Origin: an uncultured Candidatus Melainabacteria bacterium
GTDB taxonomy: Bacteria > Cyanobacteriota > Vampirovibrionia > Gastranaerophilales > Gastranaerophilaceae
DNA length: 64,000 nucleotides
Assembly: GCA_950096985.1 (NCBI GenBank)
Contig: CATNBA010000007.1
Coordinates: 1 to 64,000, forward strand
Direction of reading: 5' to 3'
Part shown: positions 20,978 to 30,898 of the stretch, one piece after another
Layout: the number at the start of each line of letters is the position of its first letter
Numbering within the stretch: position 1 is the stretch's first letter
The notes under the pieces: generated by a model
The model's input: the letters and a program-made list of their open reading frames with translations, nothing else
Databases searched by the model: none
Told to the model about the DNA's origin: nothing
Program-made: the position numbers and the translations under genes

Positions 20978-21766
20978 CTACGTGCGTAGCACCTCGTGTT
21001 GGAATGCCCATGCAGAATGATTGTGAATACTTTCAAATGCCTCACAATCCACTTCAAACTCTTTTATAATAGGATGATTTCTAAGGCTTACAACAACATC
21101 GCGTAAGATATCTTCGACAAACTTGGGGTTATCCCAAGCGCGTTCCGTAACAAACTTTTCATCTTCACGCTTTAAAAGAGTATATAAAGGACAAGACGCA
21201 CAATTTTCAACTAATTCAATTAAATCCTCAAGCCAGATTTGTTCACTTTCATCATATGAAACTTTTACATCAATTATTGCGCGTTGATTATGAGCTCCGT
21301 TTTCGGAAATTTCTTTAGAACAAGGGCAAAGTGTAGTTACAGGTACTGCAACCCCAAGAATAAATTTATATTTATCTTCAATAATTCTACCCTCAAAAGA
21401 ACATTCATAACTCATAGGTGCAGAAATTCCCGTAACCGGGGACTTTTTATCCAAAAAATAAGTAAATTTAAATTCCAACTCACCACTCTGTGCATCAAGA
21501 TTTGTTATTATTTTTTCTATACATCCTTTTATATCAACACCAAGAAGATTTTTATGCTGCCACTCTGTCAAAACCTCAACAAATCTTGACATATGTGTAC
21601 CTTTATAGTGTTTTGGCAGGGAAACACAAACTCTTGCATCAGCTGATACAACTTGATTTGAGCTGTTCTTTCTTTGAACAATAAGCGGTAATTTAAGATT
21701 TTTAATTCCAACTTTTTGAATATCTACATCTCTATTATCTTTTAAATTTTGAATATCTCTTAACAT
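20978..21766 (-). CDS. folE2: GTP cyclohydrolase FolE2 (type IB)
   Basis: VCVSLPKHYKGTHMSRFVEVL, PVTTLCPCSKEISENGAHNQRA, NHPIIKEFEVDCEAFESIHNHSAWA. Confidence 0.93.
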   Translation of the reverse strand: MLRDIQNLKDNRDVDIQKVGIKNLKLPLIVQRKNSSNQVVSADARVCVSLPKHYKGTHMSRFVEVLTEWQHKNLLGVDIKGCIEKIITNLDAQSGELEFKFTYFLDKKSPVTGISAPMSYECSFEGRIIEDKYKFILGVAVPVTTLCPCSKEISENGAHNQRAIIDVKVSYDESEQIWLEDLIELVENCASCPLYTLLKREDEKFVTERAWDNPKFVEDILRDVVVSLRNHPIIKEFEVDCEAFESIHNHSAWAFQHEVLRT

Positions 21767-21855
21767 TTTTTAATATTTCTCTTAAAATTAGCAAATTTTT
21801 TTAATTGTAATACTTTATATAAATATAAAGCTCTCTCTTCTTATTTAAACGGATA

Positions 21856-21886
21856 GGCCTTGAAAAGATATCAAGGTCTTTTTTTT
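21856..21886 (+). terminator. Orphan plus-strand terminator
   Basis: GGCCTTGA-AAAGATA-TCAAGGTC followed by T8; both flanking CDS are on the minus strand. Confidence 0.55.
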
Positions 21887-22343
21887 ATTTCTTATCCAGT
21901 AATGATCTGATTCGTGAATATCTGTCCAATTCAACTCTAAATTTACCCAAATCCTGATAAATAGAATTTGCCAATAACACTCTGTTATCATATTTAGGGT
22001 CTAAAATATAAACAGTTGGAAAGCCGCCTATACCTATATTTTCTGCAAGTTTTCTATTTTCCTTACTTCTTTCAACATTAATCATTACAAAATTGTATTT
22101 ATTACCATATATTTTGCTTAATAGGCTAAACTTTGGCATAAATTTTAAACAATATCCGCACCAGTCAACATAGAACACGGCAAGCATAGGTTTTTCAGAT
22201 TTCAATGCTTCATCATAAGATATACCTATATGATAATCAGACGGATGTTTCGGCGCATTCATATTTGTAACAGCAATACCTGCAACAGATGCACATATTA
22301 AAGTAATTAAAATTCCTAATGTTATAAATAATTTCTTCTTCAT
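21885..22343 (-). CDS. Membrane-anchored thioredoxin-fold protein
   Basis: N-terminal TM; DWCGYCLKFMPKF CxxC; GIGGFPTVYILD. Confidence 0.85.
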   Translation of the reverse strand: MKKKLFITLGILITLICASVAGIAVTNMNAPKHPSDYHIGISYDEALKSEKPMLAVFYVDWCGYCLKFMPKFSLLSKIYGNKYNFVMINVERSKENRKLAENIGIGGFPTVYILDPKYDNRVLLANSIYQDLGKFRVELDRYSRIRSLLDKK

Positions 22344-22421
22344 AATTCACTCTCCAATATCATTATACTACAAAATATTTATTATAGAATTTCATAAAAC
22401 TTTACATATGACTTGAATTTT

Positions 22422-22439
22422 TATATACTATAGTATATA
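22422..22439. promoter_or_regulatory. Perfect 18-bp palindrome upstream of sigma factor gene
   Basis: TATATACTA|TAGTATATA, about 60 nt upstream of ATG 22500, near plausible promoter elements. Confidence 0.4.
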
Positions 22440-22499
22440 CTAAGTATATATCGTTTTATTTTTGTATGTCTTTGTTTACCAAGAAGGAGTTTAAGAGGT

Positions 22500-23396
22500 A
22501 TGAACAGTATTGTTAGAATGAAAAAAACTAACCCCGCAAAAAATGAAGTTATCGACGCATCAAATGACACAGTGCTTGCAAGTTACATTAGAGAAATCTC
22601 TGACTACAGACCATTAAGCATGGCTGAGGAGAAAGAACTTGCCAAAAGAGCTAAAGACGGTGATGAAAGCGCAAAACAAGAATTAATCAAAGCAAACTTG
22701 AAACTAGTAGTTACAATTGCAAAAAAAGCAATCCACATGTCAAATCTACCTATAATTGACTTAATTCAAGAAGGAAATGTAGGTTTGATGGTCGCAGTTG
22801 ATAAATTTAACTACAAATTAGGATACAAGTTTGCCACATATGCAAGCTGGTGGGTAAAACAGGCTATGTTTAAAGCAATTTCAGAACAATCACACTGTAT
22901 GAAAATTCCTGTTTATATTCAAGAAACACTATCAAAATTCTCCAAAATTAAACGCGAAATGGAGCGCGAAAATAATGGTCAGGTTAATACAGAAGAAGTT
23001 GCAAAAAAAATGAATATTGCACCGGATAAAATTGACACATTTTTGAATGCATATTCAAAAACAATTTCTATTGAAAGCGGTCTTGAAAACAATGACGGAC
23101 GAGATATAAATGTCGCAGATATAATTGAAGATAAAAAAGCTTCAGCAACAGAGGAAGTTGAATTTGAAAACCTGCGTTCAGACATTCTGAATGTAATTTC
23201 AACTCTTAAAGAACGTGAACAAGAAGTTGTAAAAATGCGTTATGGTTTAGAAGACAATGTAAAAATGACACTTGAAGAAATTGGCAACATATATGGTGTA
23301 ACAAAAGAATGTATTCGCCAGACAGAATTAAGAGCCTTGAAAAAAATGAGATTCTCCGTGTTAGGTCAGGAAGTGTTAGCAGGCTACGTAGGGTAA
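22500..23396 (+). CDS. RpoD/SigA-family RNA polymerase sigma factor
   Basis: DTVLASYIREISDYRPLSMAEEKELAKRAKDGD, GNVGLMVAVDKFNYKLGYKFATYASWWVKQAM, TLKEREQEVVKMRYGL...EEIGNIYGVTKECIRQTELRALKKMR. Confidence 0.93.
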   Translation: MNSIVRMKKTNPAKNEVIDASNDTVLASYIREISDYRPLSMAEEKELAKRAKDGDESAKQELIKANLKLVVTIAKKAIHMSNLPIIDLIQEGNVGLMVAVDKFNYKLGYKFATYASWWVKQAMFKAISEQSHCMKIPVYIQETLSKFSKIKREMERENNGQVNTEEVAKKMNIAPDKIDTFLNAYSKTISIESGLENNDGRDINVADIIEDKKASATEEVEFENLRSDILNVISTLKEREQEVVKMRYGLEDNVKMTLEEIGNIYGVTKECIRQTELRALKKMRFSVLGQEVLAGYVG

Positions 23397-23423
23397 GTAT
23401 ATCGTGAAGTAAAAGCATTAAAA

Positions 23424-23447
23424 AAGGAACGTTTTCACGTTCCTTTT
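23424..23447 (+). terminator. Bidirectional terminator between sigma factor and rpsU
   Basis: AAGGAACG-TTTTCA-CGTTCCTTTT. Confidence 0.75.
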
Positions 23448-23457
23448 CTTTTATATA

Positions 23458-23631
23458 TTAAACTTTTCTCTTACGAGCAACTTCTGATTTGCGTTTTCTT
23501 TTTACGCTTGGTTTTTCGTATCTTTCACGTTTTTTAACTTCTGAAAGAATACCGGCTTTTTGAATTTTTTTCTTGAAACGTCTTAATGCGCTTTCAATTG
23601 ATTCGTTTTCGCCAACTTTAACTTCTGCCAT
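23458..23631 (-). CDS. rpsU: 30S ribosomal protein S21
   Basis: [45 protein letters not shown]. Confidence 0.95.
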   Translation of the reverse strand: MAEVKVGENESIESALRRFKKKIQKAGILSEVKKRERYEKPSVKRKRKSEVARKRKV

Positions 23632-23762
23632 TTTATTTTTCACCACCTTTATGGTCTTGTAATTACTTTGTAATAATAATTATAAATCGAAAGAAAATAA
23701 ATTTCAAGTCTTGACAAATTTTTGAAGATAATGAATAATTAGTAAATAGAGGAGTTAAAATT

Positions 23763-24511
23763 ATGTTTAAATTAAAAGCTGGAAACTGCCCCCCCCCCAA
23801 ACGTCTCGTATAACGTGTCATAATGGATTTTGGAACAGTTTTAACAGTGCATTTACCTTAGCTGAAGTTTTGATTACTTTGGGGATTATAGGTGTTGTTG
23901 CTGCAATGACAATGCCTACATTAATATCTAATTATCAAAAAAAACTAACTGTTACCAGATTAAAAGAAGCTTACAGCCGTCTTTCTCAAGCAATTGAACA
24001 TTCTCAGCTTGATAATTCTTCAACACAGTTCTGGACAAATGCATCTAATCAAGAAGTTGTTGAAGGTGCAGACCCAATAACACCATTTGTTGAAACTTAT
24101 ATTACACCATATTTAAAAAATGTCATCGTTCATGGGAGAAAATCACCCGCACAAATTGGGATTAAAGAATATTATAGATTTTTAAATGGTACTTTTCACA
24201 GTGGTATATGGTATACAAATCCATACATCGTTGAAATGAGCAATGGGCAAACTTTATTTTTCCTGTATAACACTTTTGAAGGCACGTATCGCGAAGTCTT
24301 AATATATATTGATATAAACGGTGCAAGAAATAAGCCCAATAAAGCAGGAAGAGATTTATTTTTGTTTTCACTAAATTTTAACAAAGGTTTTATCAGCCCT
24401 TGGGGAAAAGCTGATGCCGAAAATTGTAAAAATAAAAATAATGATGGACAAAGTTGTGCCGCAAAAATTATTAATGACGGCTGGCAAATTAAAGAAGATT
24501 ATCCTTGGTAA
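23763..24511 (+). CDS. Type IV pilin/pseudopilin-like protein, frame interrupted at C10 tract
   Basis: GAGGAG SD before ATG 23763; FTLAEVLITLGIIGVVAAMTMPTLI prepilin helix encoded in a different frame (ORF track starts at a TTG within the helix, 23870). Confidence 0.78.
23789..23798 (+). repeat. Homopolymeric C10 tract
   Basis: Ten consecutive C in an AT-rich genome, inside the 5' coding region of the prepilin-like gene. Confidence 0.95.
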
Positions 24512-24513
24512 CA

Positions 24514-27486
24514 TTAAGCTGTAAGTGTAAAAATTTGGTAAATTTCTTCGTCTGAAAGTTCTGTAATAATCTTTTCGCCTTCGTAAACCGCAAGATCTGC
24601 AAGTTCTTTTTTAGCTTTCAACATTTCGTCGATTTTTTCCTCAAATGTTCCGAGCGTAATCATTCTGTGAACCATTACATTTTTATCCTGACCGATACGA
24701 TATGTTCTGTCGGTTGCCTGATCTTCAACGGCAGGATTCCACCATAAGTCGTAGTGGATAACATTAGTTGCACTGGTTAAGTTTAAACCTGTGCCGCCAG
24801 CCTTTAATGACAATATCATTACCTTTGCATCATCTTCATTCTGGAATTTATGAATTAATTCTTCACGTTGAGGAACTGTCAAAGAACCGTGGAAAAATAG
24901 CGGTAATGTATTACATTCATTTTCAATAACTCTGCATAAAATATCGCCCATTTCTTTATACTGTGTAAAGATAAGCGTTTTTTCATTGTTTTCCAATATG
25001 CTTTCCACTGTGGAAATACATTTATCAAGCTTGCCTGACATCTCTCTTGTCATCTCGCCGCCTTTTAAGAACTGATATGGATGATTACAAATTTGTTTTA
25101 ATGCTGTGATAAGTTTGAAAATGTTACCACGCCTGTTAATTCCCGTAAATCCTGAAATCTTATCCATCATTTCGTTAAGAGTTTTTTCATATAATACAGC
25201 CTGCGGCTTAGCAAGGTAACAGTAATCATTGATAACCATTTTTTCAGGCAGGTCTGTAATAACATGTTTGTCGGTTTTCAAACGTCTTAATACAAATGGA
25301 GAAACAGACATTTTTAACTTAGCGGCACGTGAGTTTTCCTTAAAGCGCTCAATTGGAATAGCATAACTTTTTTGAAATTCTCTTAAACTACCAAGATATC
25401 CGTGATTAATAAAATCAAATATAGACCATAACTCAGTCAATCTGTTTTCAACAGGTGTACCTGTCATTGCTATTTTAACATCAGATTTAAGCATTTTGAT
25501 AGCAAGAGTTTGGGCAGTATCAGGATTTTTGATATTTTGTGCCTCATCAACAATAATCATTCCCCAGGTATTTTTCTTCAATTCTTCAATATCTATACGC
25601 ATAATCGCATATGTTGTCAAAATAACATCATGTTTTAAATCGAGTTGGCGTTCTGCACCATGGTAAATAACTGCATCCAAAGCCGGCGCAAACATTTGAA
25701 GTTCTTTCATCCAGTTACCCATCAATGTTGTAGGGCAGATTACAAGAACAGGCTTGTCAAGCTTGCCTTCTTCTTTCATCTTTAAAATAAGACTTATCAC
25801 CTGAATAGTTTTACCAAGCCCCATATCATCCGCCATACAAGCGCCAAAGCCTTTTGTAATATTTGTCCATAACCATTTTAAACCTGTCATCTGATATGGT
25901 CTTAATTCACCTTTCAAGCCTTCTGGAGGTGTAACTTCAACAGGTTTATTAAAATCTTGTATAACTTTTGCAAATGCAGCATCATAATCAAAATCATACT
26001 GATCAATCTGACCTGACATAGCTGCATGAATAAGTTCCATTCTTGACATAGATTTAAAGTTGGCATTAGCAAGCTGTTCAAAAATCTTTTTAGTATCTTC
26101 TTTATCAACAAGTACGTATTTGTTTTTGTATTTGATTAATCCGTTTTGACCTTCAATAAGTTTGTTAAATTCTTCAATAGACAGTTTTTCATTACCAATA
26201 GCAACTTCGTAAGAGAAATCCAAAATATCATCAAGTGAAATTTTAGTAGATGAATTATTATTGAAGATATCTGCGAGTTCACCTGAGCGTGATGTTTTAA
26301 CCTTTGCATTTATAGAAGCGCGAGGTACAACAATATTTGTTAATTCTTTTGGCAAAATAACTTCAATTTGCGCTTTTTGAAGGTAATATGCAGTTTGAGT
26401 AATAATTTTATAAACCTGATTTAAGTCCAAATCAAGAGCGAGTTTATTCTCATCCTCAAATAAGTCCTCAAGCTCAGGCATATATCTGATTGCGTAATTA
26501 AGTTGTTTTTCAACAATTCTTGCAATATCAGACGAGTTTGCGCCAAAAACTTCTTCATCTGTATAAAGTCTGTCAATTAAAACATCTTCATCTGTTTTAC
26601 GATTTTTAATATGAACCTTAAGCCTGAAAATTTCTTCATTTTCAAGTTTTGTAATTTTAAAGAACGGTATTACATCGTATTTGCCTAAGTATAGCTCGTC
26701 AAACCATTGAGCAAGATTTTCTGCAACGTCATTACTTTTCATTACAGCACGTTGTTCTAAATCTTTTATCATATAAGTTCCGGACTTAACATCTTTAAAC
26801 TTATATGCTTTAATTCCCAAAAATTTATAAATAACATAATTTAAATAGTTATAAATAAAATCATTTACAAAATTTTTCGGCTTTTCACCTTTTATAAACA
26901 AATCGTCAGGAATATTTTCTTCAAAAGTATTTATAATCCTTGCAAGCTGATTTGAATTAATAATAGGCTCATACACTACTCTGAACATAGAGCCGTGTTT
27001 TTTGATTGTGGGAATAAAATACAATTTTTCAATCAATTTCATCACAAAATATGTTAATTTATTTAAATAAACAAATGTTGGTGTCATTGCTTCCAAATCA
27101 ACGATATTTCCAAACCCGCCAAAATAATCCATTACCAAATCAAGGCTCATGGCATATCCTACTTCATCACCCATAACTTCTGATTTAAAACGGAATAATG
27201 AGCCTTTTGATTTAAGGTAATACTGAAAATTATTTGTCGGAGTGACAAAAAAAGAAAGTTTATCATTATTATTAACGAGATAAAAATTAGTATTTCTTGC
27301 AGGCGGATTAGGGCTTAAAAACACACCCTCAAATTCATCTTCCACAGTTTGATAAATCAAACTTAAAGTATATCTGAAATCTTTATTCTTGAACCCTTCT
27401 GGATTTTCTGAAAGGTTAAAGAATAATTCGTCTACGTTATTTTTTTTGAATGAAAAATCAATATCTAAATTTTTTATCTCTGTCAT
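24514..27486 (-). CDS. SNF2/RapA-like superfamily II helicase
   Basis: CMADDMGLGKTIQVISLI, IIVDEAQNIKN, MTGTPVENRLTELWSIFDF, LSLKAGGTGLNLTSATNVIHYDLWWNPAVEDQATDRTYRIGQ. Confidence 0.93.
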   Translation of the reverse strand: MTEIKNLDIDFSFKKNNVDELFFNLSENPEGFKNKDFRYTLSLIYQTVEDEFEGVFLSPNPPARNTNFYLVNNNDKLSFFVTPTNNFQYYLKSKGSLFRFKSEVMGDEVGYAMSLDLVMDYFGGFGNIVDLEAMTPTFVYLNKLTYFVMKLIEKLYFIPTIKKHGSMFRVVYEPIINSNQLARIINTFEENIPDDLFIKGEKPKNFVNDFIYNYLNYVIYKFLGIKAYKFKDVKSGTYMIKDLEQRAVMKSNDVAENLAQWFDELYLGKYDVIPFFKITKLENEEIFRLKVHIKNRKTDEDVLIDRLYTDEEVFGANSSDIARIVEKQLNYAIRYMPELEDLFEDENKLALDLDLNQVYKIITQTAYYLQKAQIEVILPKELTNIVVPRASINAKVKTSRSGELADIFNNNSSTKISLDDILDFSYEVAIGNEKLSIEEFNKLIEGQNGLIKYKNKYVLVDKEDTKKIFEQLANANFKSMSRMELIHAAMSGQIDQYDFDYDAAFAKVIQDFNKPVEVTPPEGLKGELRPYQMTGLKWLWTNITKGFGACMADDMGLGKTIQVISLILKMKEEGKLDKPVLVICPTTLMGNWMKELQMFAPALDAVIYHGAERQLDLKHDVILTTYAIMRIDIEELKKNTWGMIIVDEAQNIKNPDTAQTLAIKMLKSDVKIAMTGTPVENRLTELWSIFDFINHGYLGSLREFQKSYAIPIERFKENSRAAKLKMSVSPFVLRRLKTDKHVITDLPEKMVINDYCYLAKPQAVLYEKTLNEMMDKISGFTGINRRGNIFKLITALKQICNHPYQFLKGGEMTREMSGKLDKCISTVESILENNEKTLIFTQYKEMGDILCRVIENECNTLPLFFHGSLTVPQREELIHKFQNEDDAKVMILSLKAGGTGLNLTSATNVIHYDLWWNPAVEDQATDRTYRIGQDKNVMVHRMITLGTFEEKIDEMLKAKKELADLAVYEGEKIITELSDEEIYQIFTLTA

Positions 27487-27489
27487 TTT

Positions 27490-29019
27490 TTACTTTCTAA
27501 TTAAAGAGCCGCAGCTCATTTCTTCGGGTAACTCTATATTCATTAAGTCTAAAACTGTAGGCGCAACATTACATAATGCTCCTTCGGATTTCAACTCAAC
27601 ACCTTGAGGTGCATTAATCATTACAAACGGAACTTCATTTGTAGTATGCGCAGTTTGGGGTTTGCCGGTTTCAGCGTTTACCATAACTTCAGAATTGCCG
27701 TGATCTGCCGTTAAAAGCATAACGATATTGTGCGCCTTGCAGGCATCAGCAATTTTACCGACACACTCGTCTACTACATGACAAGCTTTTGTTGCAGCCT
27801 CAACAACACCTGTATGTCCTACCATATCAGGGTTTGCAAAATTAACAAGGATAAATCCGTATTCAGGATTATCAATAGCTTTTAATACATTATCGCAAAC
27901 TTCATAAGCACTCATTTCAGGCTGCAAATCATAAGTTGCAACTTTTGGAGATGCAACAAGAACTCTTGTTTCATCAGCTTGCGGTTCTTCCACACCGCCG
28001 TTAAAGAAAAATGTTACGTGCGCATATTTTTCTGTTTCAGCAGTTCTGAACTGTTTTATACCATGTGCTTGTAAAACGTCACCTAAAATATTTTCCATTT
28101 TTTCTTTTCCGTATGCTACAGGCAAATCAAATGTTTCATCATAAGGTGTCATACAAACATAGTATACGTTTTTCAAAACTTTTTTACGTTCAAAGCCGTC
28201 AAAATCTGTAAAATTAATTGCTCTTGTAATTTCTCTTGCTCTATCCGGTCTGTAGTTAAAGAAAATTACCGCATCATTATCGTGAATTCTTGATTCTTCA
28301 CCGCCAATAACAGTCGGAAGCACAAATTCATCATTATCGCCGCGTTCGTAAGATGCTTTAACCCCTTCACAAGCAGAAGATGCTTTTTCACCTTCACCGA
28401 ATAAAAGCGCATTATAACCTTTTTCAACACGTTCCCAACGGTTATCTCTATCCATAATATAATATCTTCCGATAACGGATGCAACAGGAGGAAGATTATA
28501 TTTTTTTAATTCTTCTTCAACCTTTTCTAGGAATGTGCAAGCTGATTGCGGAGGTGTATCCCTTCCGTCTAAAAATGCGTGTACATAAAAGTTTTTAACA
28601 CCTTGTTCACCTGCTAACTTAATCAAAGCTAAAACATGGTCTAAAGATGAATGCACACCACCTGTAGATACAAGACCGTAAATATGCAAAGCTGAATTAT
28701 TCTTTTTAACATGCTCAATAGCATTAAGAAACTTTTCGTTCTGATAAAAAGAGCCGTCTTTAATAGCATTGTTTATTCTTGATAAATCCTGATAAACAAT
28801 ACGACCTGCACCCAAATTAAGGTGTCCGACTTCACTGTTGCCCATTTGACCAGCCGGAAGCCCGACATATTCGCCATCAGCGTGTAATTTTATAAATTTT
28901 TCTTCTTTTTCAAGTTTGTCAACATGAACGGGTTTAGCAAGTTTTGTTGCATCATTTTCGGGGTGATTTGTACTGATTCCCCAACCGTCCATAATACATA
29001 ATAATACTCTTTGTGTCAT
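27490..29019 (-). CDS. gpmI: 2,3-bisphosphoglycerate-independent phosphoglycerate mutase
   Basis: CIMDGWGIS, GQMGNSEVGHLNLGAGRIVYQDLSRI, FLDGRDTPPQSA, NFANPDMVGHTG, TADHGNSEVM. Confidence 0.95.
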   Translation of the reverse strand: MTQRVLLCIMDGWGISTNHPENDATKLAKPVHVDKLEKEEKFIKLHADGEYVGLPAGQMGNSEVGHLNLGAGRIVYQDLSRINNAIKDGSFYQNEKFLNAIEHVKKNNSALHIYGLVSTGGVHSSLDHVLALIKLAGEQGVKNFYVHAFLDGRDTPPQSACTFLEKVEEELKKYNLPPVASVIGRYYIMDRDNRWERVEKGYNALLFGEGEKASSACEGVKASYERGDNDEFVLPTVIGGEESRIHDNDAVIFFNYRPDRAREITRAINFTDFDGFERKKVLKNVYYVCMTPYDETFDLPVAYGKEKMENILGDVLQAHGIKQFRTAETEKYAHVTFFFNGGVEEPQADETRVLVASPKVATYDLQPEMSAYEVCDNVLKAIDNPEYGFILVNFANPDMVGHTGVVEAATKACHVVDECVGKIADACKAHNIVMLLTADHGNSEVMVNAETGKPQTAHTTNEVPFVMINAPQGVELKSEGALCNVAPTVLDLMNIELPEEMSCGSLIRK

Positions 29020-29088
29020 ATATTATATCCCTCTTTTATCTTATACAATAGTTTTAAGTTTAACAGGAACATAATTGAAATTCAAGAG

Positions 29089-29505
29089 CTAAAAAACTAT
29101 CTGAACGTAAACAGTTCTTGTTCTTGCCTTATTATCAAAATCAATCAAAACAATTTGCTGCCACTGTCCTAATTGAAGTGCACCATCTATCAATGGCACT
29201 GTTGTATTATTACCGATTACAGATGCTCGAACATGTGAATACCCGTTACCATCGTGCCAAGTTGCATCATGATGATAAGAACCGTTTGCAGGCGCAAATT
29301 TTTCCAGTGCCTCAGGTAAATCAACAAGTAAACCCGGCTCAAATTCAATATTTGTAATTGATACTGTACTGCCCGCAACATACACATGTACAACAGCATT
29401 TTGCAAAGAATGAGAATACACAGCATGTTTAACTTTTTGCGTAATATCTATAATATCAGTAAAACCATGTGTATTTACATTAAATTTTTCATTAATTACT
29501 GTCAT
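29089..29505 (-). CDS. yjbQ: YjbQ family (UPF0047) protein
   Basis: HVYVAGSTVSITNIE, YHHDATWHDGNGYSHVRASVIGNNTTVPLIDGALQLGQWQQIVLIDFD. Confidence 0.9.
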   Translation of the reverse strand: MTVINEKFNVNTHGFTDIIDITQKVKHAVYSHSLQNAVVHVYVAGSTVSITNIEFEPGLLVDLPEALEKFAPANGSYHHDATWHDGNGYSHVRASVIGNNTTVPLIDGALQLGQWQQIVLIDFDNKARTRTVYVQIVF

Positions 29506-30806
29506 AAACTAAACCTTACTACTCCGCGTTTCACAAGTTTTCTGCCTTTTGAATAAGTAGAATACGGAAATTCCATATTAGCCAGTGCTCGGTAATCCTC
29601 GCCTTCTTCAAGTTTAAACACGTTAAAATCAGCATCTTTACCGATTTCAATTGAGCCAATAGAGTTTTCAAGACGCAAAATCTTTGCAGGATAAATTGTT
29701 AAATATTTTATAAGTTCCACAATGTCAAGTAAACCGTCTTTATTTAAACTATTTGCAAGTTTAAGAAGACTAAAACTTCTGTCAGTTGAAAAACTTTGCG
29801 TAGATAATCCGAAATTTCCTTCAAAATTTTCTAATACTGTTTTAAAATCAATTACAGAATTACAAATTTCTTCACTATATAACGGCTGATAAATATATTT
29901 AGCTCCCGTTTCAGCAAGTCTTGGCAGTTCTGCCACATCATAATTTGCATTTGCAACAAGTACTTTTTTGGTCAAAACTTTTAAATTATCCAGATATTCA
30001 ACAGGAGTAATATCGGAAGTATATGGTGAAATTTTGCGCATGCCCATAAATTTATGGAGTAAATCAATATCTGAAAAACCGTGTTCAAGCCATTCCATCT
30101 CGTCCAAAGATTCTGCAAATCTTGTCATCATAAGCATGTTATGCTTACGGCAATATTTAGAGAATAATGCCCAGAGCTTTTTATGAACACCGGAAATAGA
30201 ATTTAGCATAATCCCGATATGTGTATTTTCACCCTTATGCCAGATAAAATCTTCAACCTTACCTCGTAATTCTTTGAATGTCTTTTTACTGCTGTCTTTA
30301 CTGTCAGCAAAAACTTCAAAAAACAAATAATTTTTTATCGGTAATTTATTTATAATTTCAAAATACTTAAATTCCTTTGATACTTGTGCAATACAAGTAG
30401 TCCCCGCAATAATAGATTGAACCGCACCATGCTTAAACGAATTAATTTTATGGGCTCTGTCAAGCGTAAAATAATTTGTTAAAATACCTGCCCATTTACG
30501 AGAATAATTGTCCTGTGCAACACCCGCAAATGTATATTTAAGGCTGAACATTTTGAATAATCTTTTAATTTTTGATTTAAAATCCTGGGGTCTTGCATCA
30601 AGAATATCAGTATATTGATACTGTGTCAGTAAATCAATAAATCCCGGTGTAATAACCGCATTACCAAGTTCTTTAACATATTTTTCTTCAAAATTAACTT
30701 GAGAATTTGGAATAATATCAATGATTTTTCCCTCATCAACCACAATTGCCATATCCTCTAACACTTCATTTGAAGTTAAAATCCATTTTGCCTTATAACA
30801 TTTCAT
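29502..30806 (-). CDS. Amidohydrolase-fold protein with apparently degenerate metal site
   Basis: VITPGFIDLLTQYQYTD in place of PGFIN-HxH; RFAESLDEMEWL; GLSTQSFSTD; YPAKILRLENSIGSIEIGKDADFNVF; 4-nt overlap with yjbQ. Confidence 0.75.
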   Translation of the reverse strand: MKCYKAKWILTSNEVLEDMAIVVDEGKIIDIIPNSQVNFEEKYVKELGNAVITPGFIDLLTQYQYTDILDARPQDFKSKIKRLFKMFSLKYTFAGVAQDNYSRKWAGILTNYFTLDRAHKINSFKHGAVQSIIAGTTCIAQVSKEFKYFEIINKLPIKNYLFFEVFADSKDSSKKTFKELRGKVEDFIWHKGENTHIGIMLNSISGVHKKLWALFSKYCRKHNMLMMTRFAESLDEMEWLEHGFSDIDLLHKFMGMRKISPYTSDITPVEYLDNLKVLTKKVLVANANYDVAELPRLAETGAKYIYQPLYSEEICNSVIDFKTVLENFEGNFGLSTQSFSTDRSFSLLKLANSLNKDGLLDIVELIKYLTIYPAKILRLENSIGSIEIGKDADFNVFKLEEGEDYRALANMEFPYSTYSKGRKLVKRGVVRFSL

Positions 30807-30898
30807 ATATTTTATTATATATTATAAGATTTGAAAAGACAAGTCCGTTTAAAAAGTTTATACAAAACTCCCTGATGCGGGTAGAATGCCTACAATCC

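Noticed and set aside
20976-21000. CTACGTGCGTAG palindrome resembling the atpE downstream hairpin
   Set aside because: Mostly within the folE2 3' coding end. The similarity to 10297-10320 is short and probably coincidental.
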